From: Doris montereyensis
Taxonomy: Eukaryota; Mollusca; Gastropoda; Nudibranchia; Dorididae
Length of the DNA: 64,000 nt
Reading direction: 5' to 3'
Assembly (NCBI GenBank): GCA_037039925.1
Contig: JAXRKP010000257.1
Coordinates: forward strand, 126,044-190,043
Shown here: positions 55,455-64,000 of the stretch, one piece after another
Numbering within the stretch: position 1 is the first letter of the stretch
Layout: each line of letters begins with the position of its first letter
Notes under the pieces: generated by a model
The model's database searches: none
Seen by the model: the letters and a program-made list of their open reading frames with translations, nothing else
Told to the model about the DNA's origin: nothing
Position numbers and translations under genes: made by a program

Positions 55455-56480
55455 GTTCTGGGAAGGCTATTTTTGCCGAAAATGGGACAAATCTAGTCTA
55501 TCATACTAGTGCATAAAGCAGTTCATTCCCGTCATAATGATATCATGAAAGAAGCTCAGTATCGATTCTTTGAATTTATACAAATTTTTTTAGAAACACT
55601 ACAGGCCTATCATTCAACACAGCTATTATACAATAAAAGCCAGAAATATTATCTCAAGTATGGCAAGTTGGTACTCATTTTGATCGTCACAATAAACGCT
55701 ATCCAAAACAAACTATTTGGGGATCTACTATGAATATTTTTTTAGATCGTCCGAATATACGGAACATGTTCAACACACCTATTATCAAAAGGCACCATCT
55801 CAAAATGAGTAAAAAGGTGCTGCTGCACTTGAAACAGTGTCAATAAGAAGTGGTTGAGATTTCAAGTTTTTATGATGTTTTGAAGTATTATCCTACTCTT
55901 TTCTTAGGTTTATGGGAGAAAAATGTATTCAAATAACAGAAAATAAGAGAAAAATATGATTTTCTCAAAATGTCCTTTTTGTTCATTATTTCCTATCTCC
56001 TTTTTTATTTCTCAACGTATCTTCATGAAATTTGGTATGGATGATGAGTGGGGAAAACAAAGAAATTATCAGATGCTTTTTTTATATGTATTATAGTTTT
56101 GGAAAAATTGAATTTTTTGTACAATATTTTTGTATATTTTTGGTTGTTCTCATATGCTATTTTCGAAAATTCATAAAATCAAAACTTACAAATGAAATCC
56201 AAATTCTGATCCGATCAAATTTAGATATTGTATCAAATAAAGTGTGTGCCATGTTTGAAAGAAATTTATTGAAAAATGAAAAAAGCCTATCGATATTGAA
56301 CTTGGTGAAATTTGAGGGCAAAATCTAAGAATTCCATAGCAACTGGAAGCGTCAGGAAAAAAAAAATGACAAATTTCAACTCAGTCCATTACACCTATAA
56401 ATGTAAATATAAATTGATAGGAATAAACGGGAAATTTTTCACTCCAGGACCCCCCCCCCCCCCCCCGGTCCCCCTAACAA
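55455..56480 (+). mobile_element. Poly-C-ended 1-kb element, copy B (plus)
   Basis: Starts GCCGAAAATGGGACAAATCT, contains GTCATAATGATATCATGAAA, CACACCTATTATCAAAAGGC and AAAATTCATAAAAT, and ends at a C18 run (56449-56466). About 1.03 kb, same order of blocks as copies A and C. Confidence 0.75.
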
Positions 56481-56594
56481 AAACGAAAACAAAAAGCCCC
56501 CCAAAAAAATTGTAAATTCCCAAAGTAACCAAACAAATCAGAAATGAATTTTTTTTAAACAAAAAAGAAAGAAAGAATTCCCTTATTGGCGTAC

Positions 56595-56844
56595 TTTAAG
56601 AAGACTTCTTCCATTGTGGTGGCTGAAGTTCCAAAACTACTGAGACCCAGACTCGTCTTTTTAGTTTCCAGCTCGTCAAATAAAGCGGGGAATGAGGCTG
56701 ATGCATTGTCAGGAAGCAAGTAGGTCACCTCCAAGTTGATGACACCTTCCAGGACGGAAGTGCTCACATGAGATTGAATTAGAGCAGTCAATGCGTCAAC
56801 ATCACAAGAAGGTTCTTTTACCACCACCAAGTGGTATCCAGCAC
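56595..56844 (-). CDS. ABCA exon: end of NBD1 and regulatory domain
   Basis: Residues 214-297. Acceptor TTTCCACAG; GT completes Gly. Encodes AGYHLVVVKEPSCDVDALTA, LIQSHVSTSVLEGVINLEVT, YLLPDNASASFPALFDELET and SSFGTSATTMEEVFL, ending phase 2 (AA of Lys) at GTACGC. G-GY-L-VVK, YLLP and TTMEEVFLK are hallmark positions of the ABCA regulatory domain after NBD1. 250 nt, intact; donor GTACGC is weaker than its neighbours. Confidence 0.95.
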
Positions 56845-57444
56845 CTGTGGAAATCACACATTGCAGATGGTTTCAATCATTCATTGATTGTATCGTGGTG
56901 ATTTTTTCATCAAGTCAAACAAAAAAAGAATAACTTTTTCATGGAGATCTATAGATATCTATGCATATGATTCTGAGTTAGTCGTTTCCAAGTCATTAGC
57001 AAGACTAAGAGTGACCATATTCTACATGCATGTCTCAATGATCACAAGATTATTTTCATTAGAGGAATCTTTTTGGTAGACCTGACATTTAATTAAGGAA
57101 AATCCCATCGGTTCCCCATCTTTTAAGAAAGTTTTCATTCACCTAAGCTAAAAATTTTCAATAGGTTTTGTAATTAAAAAGTTGGAATAGCATCGTTCCT
57201 ACCTTATACTCATCTAAATGGTATAGTTTCCTCTGAGGGAAGATCTTATATCATCATCAGCCGGAATTAACAATAACATTATAAAAAGGGAATCATTTGA
57301 CAATTTCTATAAGCATTTCAAACAATTCTAACTGATCACCTTGACCTGGACAATGCTTGTGTTAGATATTACTATTAGCCTAACTGCTAAAAGATATTCT
57401 TCTTCCTCTTTTCTCACAACGATAACTGACTTAATTAATTTTAC

Positions 57445-57800
57445 TATTGAGGCGGTGTAGCTGAACCGTGGTGTTGTAAGCTGGTAATCATGACAACATT
57501 GGTTCGAAAACCTTTGGCTGGCACAAGTGGATATTTTGTCTTCACAAGATTGTACTCTTAGGAAAGGTACTTCACTCTACTTCCCTCACTTGACTCAGGT
57601 GTCAATGAGTTCCCAGCTATAGGTAGAGAAAGATCTTGTCTGAGTGTTAGTAAGAAAAGCCTAACAGGCTTGTGTACTGTATGTTCCCTGGGAGTTGAGA
57701 GGGACTTTGAATGAAATGACCTGTTGGGGGATAAAGGATGTACAGTCAGTGAGCCAGCACTTGTGTGGGGATACAAACTACAAATCTATCTTTTACTAGC
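57445..57800 (+). repeat. Divergent tRNA-derived SINE
   Basis: Head GGCGGTGTAGCTGAACCGTG and CATTGGTTCGAAAACC; core AGGAAAGGTACTTCACTCTA and CTCACTTGACTCAGGTGTCA; 3' block CACTTGTG-GGGATACA-ACTA, also found at 38745-38790. Related to S2 by core only. Confidence 0.55.
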
Positions 57801-57819
57801 AGCATAGACGATTTTAAAT

Positions 57820-57960
57820 CAACATATGGTTTTAGTTGAATTTTGATTAAAAAGTGGATGTATTGAACCTTATTTAAGAAGTCTTTGGTGCAACAGCTTA
57901 GTTTAATTTCTGATGGCAGTTTGTTTCATAGTCTTATAGTACTACATTGATACACAGTGA
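57820..57960 (-). mobile_element. CR1/L2-like reverse transcriptase C-terminal scrap
   Basis: The minus strand reads KLPSEIKLSCCTKDFLNKVQ then IHFLIK, like the C-terminal block at 16850-16975. Short and 5'-truncated. Confidence 0.6.
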
Positions 57961-57964
57961 GTGC

Positions 57965-58555
57965 AAGTGACTATCCGTATTTGACAATGAGACTATGTTC
58001 TATTTTTGACGGCTTGATCTCGCATTTCTTGCTTTCAGTTTCAGCTGATGCAATCAAGAGGAAATTTCTTAAAAAGATTCATTCTGATGGGCAAATTTTA
58101 TGGATAGCGCAAGTATTAACTAGCAACAAATAAATACTTGAAGAATACACATGCGATGTCAATAAATGTGTAACGAGTAATAAATATTAGGGACATTTTT
58201 CACAATCACATTTGATAAGGATTGATTTTGAAATTTCAAATATTAATGTTGACAAGTGAAAAAATCCATCATGGGTATTGCACAATTTGGACAGTTATTT
58301 TTCGCAAAAAATTCCTCTGGCCATGACTCTGATAATAAAAAAAGATGCCTTTAGCTATGATAAGTCCCAAAAGTTGGAAGTTGGATTTGCATTAGAGACA
58401 ACTTGACGATTTGAGGGACTGTGGAATGAATGTTCAAGTAGTATGTGTACATCTTCTTCATCACCATTTCTATTTCACACCTCTTACTAGTCTTACCTGT
58501 GTTACACAAAATATTTGACATTATAATATACTAACAAGACAGTGTAGAAATTCCT
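57965..58555. other. Unassigned intronic stretch
   Basis: AT-rich; nothing supported. Confidence 0.5.
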
Positions 58556-58561
58556 GCATAC

Positions 58562-58772
58562 CATACAATTTCTTGAGAAACATGGAGCTTCCACAGCATT
58601 TGACAACTCCTTCAGCCATAATGGCAATCCGGTCTCCGAGCACGTCAGCCTCGTCCATGTAGTGAGTGGTCAATAGCATTGTCCTGCCCTGGCGATGTTT
58701 TTGCAACACACTCCACGTTTGCCTTCGAGCTGCGGGATCCATGCCAGAGGATGGTTCATCAAGGATGACAGT
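58562..58772 (-). CDS. ABCA exon: NBD1 Walker B and H-loop
   Basis: Residues 144-214. Acceptor CCTTTCAG, phase 0: [13 protein letters not shown] (Walker B with catalytic Glu, then D-loop), [40 protein letters not shown] (switch His at 180) and [17 protein letters not shown]. Ends phase 1 at GTATGC. All catalytic residues are present. 211 nt, intact. Confidence 0.97.
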
Positions 58773-59023
58773 CTGAAAGGAAGACAACCATATCCTTATT
58801 ATTCTAATCTTTATTATTCTTATTATTATTCTTCTTCTTCTTATTCTTATTATTATTAGTTGAAAGAGACAATAAACAACCATTTTCTCAGCATATTAGA
58901 TCTGACACAGTTAAATGTATGATGGAACAAGCACACGACTTCATCTTTTCAATCCTCTTTTTGATGACAAACTACAGTGAATAGCATTATAGAAACAAGG
59001 GCACTTAATGCTGTTTAAACAAA

Positions 59024-59150
59024 CACGATTGAACAGCTGTAGATTGAATAGCTGTAGGTTGAATAGCTGCAGGTTGAATAGCTGCAGGTTGAATAGCTGT
59101 CGATTGAATAGCTGTAGATTGAATAGCTATAGATTGAATACCTGTAGCCT
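59024..59150. repeat. 15-bp minisatellite, about 9 units
   Basis: Unit GATTGAATAGCTGTA with GGTTGAATAGCTGCA variants. Intronic, about 250 bp upstream (gene sense) of the exon at 58562-58772. Confidence 0.92.
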
Positions 59151-59304
59151 TGGAAACGATATATGCCCATCAAGACATTTGCTTTTCAAAATCTACATCT
59201 AAGGTAGAAACACCTAATAAGGCCTTTGTGTGAAGGACAGTTACTATGATTAGAAGACAAAAATATTAAAAGTGAGACCATATTTTAAAAATAATACTAT
59301 TAAA

Positions 59305-59500
59305 GAGACGCCCGCAGCTCAGTCGGTAGAGCATATGACTGCCAAGCATGAGACCCGAGTTCGATTCCCAGTCCAGAAAAAATTTTCTGGCCATCCTGTT
59401 GACCCAGCAATGAAATGCATAGCTGGGTCTATTCAGACACAGCTTAAGTAAAGGTGACATGGATAGCAATGGCAAACTACCACATTATGTCGTATGCCTA
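59305..59500 (+). repeat. tRNA-derived SINE, family S4, plus copy
   Basis: CCCGCAGCTCAGTCGGTAGA (A-box) and CCGAGTTCGATTCCCAGTCC (B-box), then AGAAAAAATTTTCT and a body with GTAAAGGTGACATGG and AGCAATGGCAAACTACC. The 5' and 3' ends cannot form an acceptor stem, so it is a SINE rather than a tRNA gene. It shares body and head style with 9735-9990. Confidence 0.75.
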
Positions 59501-59524
59501 AAAATATACTATTTTATTATCATT

Positions 59525-60615
59525 AGGGTGGGGCGGGTCCTGAAAAGGCAGTTTTACCACAAATGGGACAAAACTCTTTTATTGCACTACTAGATAGAGC
59601 AGTTCACTCCCTTGACATTCATACCATAACAAAGGCTCAGGATCGATTCTTTCATTTTATACGATTGTTTTTAACTCACCGGTTGTACAACAAAAGCCGG
59701 AAATTTTGTCTAAAGTATATCACGTTGGTACTCTTTTTAATTACCACAAAGTATGCTATCCGAAAAATCTACTTTTGATGAATAATTGTCAATATTAGTA
59801 TTAGCTAAGATCAGCCAAACATTACGGGAAACATTCCGCACACCTGTTATAAGAAAAATGTCATCCCGACATGAGTGTAAGGGATGTGGAGCAGTTGAAA
59901 TAGAGTCAACATGAAGTACTTGAGAGCCTCGCACGAATGTATGATTTTTCAAAGCATTATATTATTCTTTTAGAGGTTTATATGCAAAAAACCATTAAAA
60001 TTACGAAAAAATTTGTTAAAAATGCTATTTTCTCTTTTTTTACTTTTTGACAGCGATATTCGATCTACCTTTTTATTTATTGTCCGGTTGCCCCAAATTT
60101 GGTATATAACATCTATAACGCAAAAACAAATTCACCCAGTAGTTTTTTTTGATCACCCATACACCGGAAGGTAGAATGGGAGCTGATAAAGAAAGAAAGA
60201 AAGTTTTTCGATCTCTTTAAATTTTTTCAAAACGAATTTTTTTGTGATTAGATTTGCCAAAAACTGGAAAGGTTGCTATATGCATTTTGAAAATATTTAT
60301 AAAATGAAAACCGTTTCATTTATCACAAAAAGCTACTGGGTGTGGTTAGGTATAGAACCGAATAACGTGTGTGCAAAGTTATAGCCAAATTTGTGTATAA
60401 CTGAAAAAGCCTGTTTGAAATGAAGTTGTTATTTTCGCAATGAAATCGAAGATGGCAGTGTTCCCATGGCAACCATATTACAACAACAAAAAATTAATAT
60501 CTTTTGCAGCTAATTTAGACATGCAGAGTACAATGGTAGTGGTTAAAATTGTCTATATCAAAATAATTTGTAAAAACATGCTCAGGACCCCCCCCCCCCC
60601 CCCCCCCCCTTAAAG
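59525..60615 (+). mobile_element. Poly-C-ended 1-kb element, copy C (plus)
   Basis: Starts AAGGCAGTTTTACCACAAAT and ends at a C22 run (60589-60610). It is near-colinear with copy A in inverse orientation: CACACCTGTTATAAGAAAAA, AAACCGTTTCATTTAT, AACGTGTGTGCAAAGTTATA and GTTCCCATGGCAACC. Confidence 0.78.
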
Positions 60616-60795
60616 CACAAAATTTCCATAAAATAATTTTTTTAAATATGTCATAGAACAAAGGATGTTTCCTCCCAAATTGACCCATAAGAAACTTATA
60701 CATCAACGCACAAAAATGACCATTAAAAAAAAAAAATCTATTCACCAGAAACATTAGCCTCAGTTACTTATATAACTTGTCCAAAGAAACCCTAC

Positions 60796-60951
60796 CTTTG
60801 ATCCTCCGATGAGAGCAATAGCCACAGACAACTTCCTCTTCTGACCTCCAGACAAATTCATTGACCTGTCATGCAGTTTGTTTGCTATACCCAACTCGTT
60901 GACCAGAGAGACTATCTCACCCTCAATTTGAGATTTGGGAGTTCCTTTCAG
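60796..60951 (-). CDS. ABCA exon: NBD1 signature motif
   Basis: Residues 92-143; 156 nt, phase 0 both ends. Acceptor CTATTATAG, donor GTAGGG. Encodes LKGTPKSQIEGEIVSLVNEL, GIANKLHDRSMN, then LSGGQKRKLSVAIALIGGSK with the canonical LSGGQ at 124-128. The LKG start is the helical subdomain of ABCA NBD1. Intact. Confidence 0.97.
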
Positions 60952-61024
60952 CTATAATAGTCCCAGGGAAACAAATCAAATAGTCAAATTGTGAAAGATA
61001 AAAGCTGAGTAAAGTATAATATAT

Positions 61025-61800
61025 TGTATTGGCATCTATACATGGTTTAAGCAGGGTAGCTGACTGGCTCGGGAGCTACTGTCCGGAGACATCCGGTGCC
61101 CGACGTCCGAAGGAGCTAGTCGTCTTCACTGACACGAAGTCAAGCCCTCGGGAACTGGCACGTGGCTTTGGAGGACCCGCTTCTCGGCCAAGTGGTACGA
61201 GTATTGGGGCAACTTGAGACGCATTTCGGTGTGGAAGTAACGCTCCAATGGATACCAGGACATTGCGGAATCCCTGACAATGACACGGCCAACAGATTGG
61301 CAAAAACCGGCGCCAATCTACATGAAAAATCAACCGGCCCAACAGGACTTGGTCTGGAAGACGGGTTCACTTACGACGCAGCTAAAAGGCTCTGCCGAGA
61401 GGCAATGGCATACGTATGGATTGCAGATTGGGTGAAAGATACAACTGGCAGAGACGTATTCCAACATATGCCAGGTCCTATGAAAGATGACGCATGGAGG
61501 ATCCTAAAAGGAGGGATCAGGCTACTATTTTTGGGATGCGTACTGGCCACGCACCACTCGGCGCTCATCTGAATAGGATAGACCCAACCCGTGACCCAAC
61601 CTGTCGTTGGTGCGGTGACCCGTCCGAAAACCCTGAACATGTGCTTGTTAAATGTCCATCTCTGAGGAAGTTGAGATCGAGGTGGCTCCCGGAGGAACCC
61701 ACGCTGGGCAATTGTTTGTACGGCCTTGCGGGGCAGCTACGAAAAATGGCATCGTTCTGCCAAACCACCATCTGGGGTGAGAGACAGGATTGAAGCCAAT
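61025..61800 (+). mobile_element. Jockey/I-group retrotransposon 3' end: RNase H and CCHC knuckle
   Basis: Plus strand. RNase H C-terminal part: VTLQWIPGHCGIPDNDTANR then LAKTGANLH (WIPGH-GI--N--AD/A). One frame change near 61495 leads into ATIFGMRTGHAPLGAHLNRI, then CRWCGDPSENPEHVLVKCP (C-x2-C-H-C) and a stop at about 61791. Markedly GC-richer than the surrounding intron, suggesting a recent arrival. 5'-truncated. Confidence 0.8.
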
Positions 61801-61879
61801 CAGTGACTGAAACTTTCTGCTGCCAAGGGATCCCTGGGGAGCTCGCAGCTTTCACACGCTTTCGATGATGTGATGTGAC

Positions 61880-62185
61880 GGAAGGAAGGTATCCGTGACG
61901 GAGTTGGGCTGCTTGACTTGGGACCATGATCTCGCGGGTTTGAATCCTAGCCAAGCTAGGCCTGTTGTGTGTTCTTTGGGAAAGACACTTCACATGCATG
62001 GTTTCCCCCAATCCACCTAGGTTCAAATGGGTACAAGCACTAGCTTGGGTGTAAAAATATGCATCTGACTAGCATCCTGTCAAGGAGGTGATTATTATCA
62101 ACTGCTTCACTTCATGTTATAGTAACTGGGATAAGCTCCAGCCCTATGGACTGCAATGGCCTTTAAGGAACTTTACTTTTACATT
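61880..62185 (+). repeat. SINE family S2, plus copy
   Basis: Head with GACCATGATCTCGCGGGTTT and GAATCC; core GTTGTGTGTTCTTTGGGAAA, CCACCTAGGTTCAAATGGGT and ACAAGCACTAGCTTGGGTGT; end TAAGGAACTTTACTTTTAC. Directly follows the retrotransposon 3' end. Confidence 0.8.
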
Positions 62186-62394
62186 TCTTAAAAATTCTAT
62201 ACAGGTAAGAATGTGTATGATTGAGACACAATCGCAAAGAAACTAAAACAGAGACAAAAACACGTATAAATCTGAAAAAGGGTGAAATTAATTCTAAAAA
62301 AATATATAAAACGCAAATTAATTTGTAAAATAAAATATAAAAAAAGAGAGATGGGAATTCTTTTGACATTTGACGTTGTTTTGATGACACAATG

Positions 62395-62720
62395 AGACAG
62401 CTTTTCTGACTCCGTAGTCCAGGGACCTCTCAACCATAAGGCAGTGGGTTCGAGCCCCACCAACGGCTGAAAGATTTTCTCGATTCATTTTTAGCAAAAT
62501 TTATCCCCCTCGTCCAGGTAGGTGGATTGACACCTAGTCTCATCGGAGATGGATGATAAAACGGAAGTCCCGTGTGCAGACCACAACACTCTGTGCACAC
62601 TAAAGATCCGTGGCTGTCTACAGGGTAGTTTAGGCAAAATTAAAAAGCCTACCAAAACCCCTGAGATCACCTTAGTTGTGAATGTGACTAAAATCAAATC
62701 AAATCATATCAAAATCAAAT
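62395..62720 (+). repeat. SINE family S3, full-length
   Basis: Head with CTCTCAACCATAAGGCAGTG and GGTTCGAGCCCCACC; body AGGTAGGTGGATTGACACCT and CTCTGTGCACACTAAAGATC; tail AATCAAATCAAATCATATCA. Ends about 40 bp from the exon at 62762. Confidence 0.8.
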
Positions 62721-62761
62721 GCGATTAATTTTTAATCTGGAAAAGTCCACAGTTCACTTAC

Positions 62762-62916
62762 TTCCGCAAAGAATTGAAGATGCTCACGAATTGTCATTGT
62801 ATCAAAGAGAACATTATGTTGGGGACAAAGCCCAAGGCTACTGCGAACTCCATTAATGTTATCACGAATGTCGTATCCATTGACAACGGCTGTGCCACTG
62901 GTGACAGGGATAAAGC
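62762..62916 (-). CDS. ABCA exon: NBD1 Q-loop
   Basis: Residues 40-91. Acceptor GTTCTCCAG; GC completes the Gly of LTG. Encodes FIPVTSGTAVVNGYDIRDNI, NGVRSSLGLCPQHNVLFDTM (Q-loop Gln at 72) and TIREHLQFFAE. Ends phase 0 at GTAAGT. CPQHNVLFD is the ABCA NBD1 form. 155 nt, intact. Confidence 0.97.
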
Positions 62917-62929
62917 CTGGAGAACAATT

Positions 62930-63690
62930 ATGACATAAATGACTGAGAGAGAAAATCCCTTCTGCAGTGAAAAGTTCTCTTCAATTAGTAAAATAAATTT
63001 AACTAATTAGTACTTGTACTTTATAATTACAACTGACGGCTCTTTCCCAAGATTGTTCTACGTTATCTTATTTATTTATTTACTTATTTATTTGATTCAC
63101 TCTAGTATGTTCTTATTTTTGCATGGTTATAATTATATATCAGCAGATACAAAAAATTTAAATGCTGTCAATGAGTGAAGAAAGTCTCTTAATCTCCCTT
63201 TTTTAAAGACAAACCTTTGAATTATACTGCGATCTTTCATCTTTCACTTATCAGGTCCATGACATAATTTCTATCTCTATCTCCCTAACATAAAAAAGAC
63301 AATTATGTTTCTCAACAGTGTAACATATATTTGTAAACAAACACATCTAGAAAATAACTGTTTTTACATACCAAAGAGCTTCATAGATTCAGTGATCAAA
63401 TTTACTAAGTTAAATAATCTCTCATGAAGTATCCTTAGTTTAAATTATTATGTTCTTTTAAACAGTTTCAAATGAAACTATAACCAAAGGTTGTCTATAG
63501 TTTATTCAACTTGTTTGCTATAATTAAACAAATTGGGACCATTAAGTTCAAGAGTCTTCATGTTTCATCAAATATGAATATGAAAAGTTAAAACAATCTA
63601 CGATAACAATTTAAGAGGCCACTACCCAAATACAGATGTGCATATTTTATCCCTGTTTCAGATTTGTTCAAAGGTATTACAATGAATAAA
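62930..63690. other. Unassigned intron
   Basis: AT-rich 0.78-kb intron with a short (TTTA)n near 63068-63090. No transposon motif seen. Confidence 0.55.
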
Positions 63691-63698
63691 TATGTAAC

Positions 63699-63816
63699 CT
63701 GTTAGCATTGACATGGTTGTAGTCTTTCCAGCTCCATTATGGCCCAACAGGACAGAAATTTGTCCCTCAAACATATTGAGAGACATACCTGCCACTGCCG
63801 TTTTCTTATCAAATAC
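63699..63816 (-). CDS. ABCA exon: NBD1 Walker A (first exon in window)
   Basis: Residues 1-39 of the part visible here. Acceptor TTTCTTCAG, phase 0: [24 protein letters not shown] then the Walker [11 protein letters not shown] (25-34) and MSMLT, with phase 1 at [23 protein letters not shown] is diagnostic for ABCA NBD1. By comparison with ABCA3-type proteins of about 1700 residues, roughly 500 N-terminal residues (TMD1 and its lumenal loop) should lie past 64000. Confidence 0.97.
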
Positions 63817-64000
63817 CTGAAGAAACAAAACTTGAACATTTCACCATACAATTCATCATGACAAATGAAGAACATTAGCTATTGTAATAAATGTCTGAGT
63901 TCAATTTTGAGGAAGGAAACAATTTGACATTGACAGCCCAATCAATATTTCAAAATGCCAGCACTATTACAATATCAGAAATATAAGGTGTTTGAGGAAA

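Larger units (their letters stand above)
12077..63816 (-). other. ABCA3-like full ABC transporter gene, 19 exons, 5' part missing
   Basis: Spliced coding length in the window is 3571 nt as written and 3570 (1189 codons plus stop) after removing one likely extra base. The protein is a membrane ABC transporter whose family moves lipids across membranes using ATP bound between two nucleotide-binding domains. Both domains here keep Walker A, Q-loop, signature, Walker B Glu and switch His. ABCA3-likeness rests on length, the CPQFDALL and [11 protein letters not shown] motifs and the acidic linker before NBD2. I cannot tell it from other invertebrate ABCA1/2/3/4-lineage paralogues without a tree. 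Introns range from 0.7 to 9.2 kb. Confidence 0.93.

Noticed and set aside
59305..59380. Candidate tRNA gene with good A and B boxes
   Set aside because: The 5' and 3' ends do not pair as an acceptor stem and a SINE body follows; the heads at 125-218, 14650-14746 and 62400-62465 fail likewise.

Overview
Eukaryotic, AT-rich, repeat-laden DNA, most likely from a lophotrochozoan invertebrate, with a gastropod mollusc the best guess. The grounds are GT-AG introns, tRNA-derived SINEs with a lophotrochozoan-type core, RTE and CR1/L2 non-LTR retrotransposons, Tc1/mariner relics and very large minisatellites. I cannot name the species. No prokaryotic gene, rRNA or CRISPR array was seen, and no intact tRNA.

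The window holds one host gene, on the minus strand: an ABCA-subfamily (ABCA3-like) full ABC transporter. I could place 19 coding exons between 63816 and the stop codon at 12077. They run from just before the Walker A of the first nucleotide-binding domain (NBD1) to the C-terminus and encode about 1189 residues. The first transmembrane domain and the promoter lie beyond position 64000. Every junction is GT-AG and every intron phase fits its neighbour. The protein order is NBD1, regulatory linker, second transmembrane domain with a glycosylation-prone lumenal loop, NBD2, C-terminal domain and an odd Cys-rich tail. Two exons carry one-base indels, probably assembly errors. Residue numbers in the entries count from the first codon in this window.

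The introns are packed with tandem arrays (unit lengths 43, 40, 18, 54, 39, 34 and 44 bp and others) that make up roughly a quarter to a third of the gene. The standout is that three arrays at two exons are seeded on the exon edges themselves. Their units carry copies of the neighbouring splice donor or acceptor plus a few exon bases. A fourth array places about 35 AATAAA hexamers in sense orientation inside an intron. A 5'-truncated RTE retrotransposon has landed on the likely branch point of one intron, and its target-site duplication copies that branch point.

Layout: 1-12000 is the 3' flank, with SINEs, RTE and CR1/L2 fragments, a 64-bp minisatellite, a MITE nested in a retrotransposon relic, long (CT)n and a 23-bp minisatellite. 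12077-24211 holds the NBD2 exons and the 43-bp array. 24212-34936 holds the transmembrane-domain exons and the 40-, 18-, 54- and 39-bp arrays. 34937-49355 holds the lumenal-loop exons, (GAA)n, (AAT)n, a foldback element and the 7.5-kb 34-bp array. 49356-63816 holds the linker and NBD1 exons, with mariner-like, RNase H and poly(C)-ended elements.
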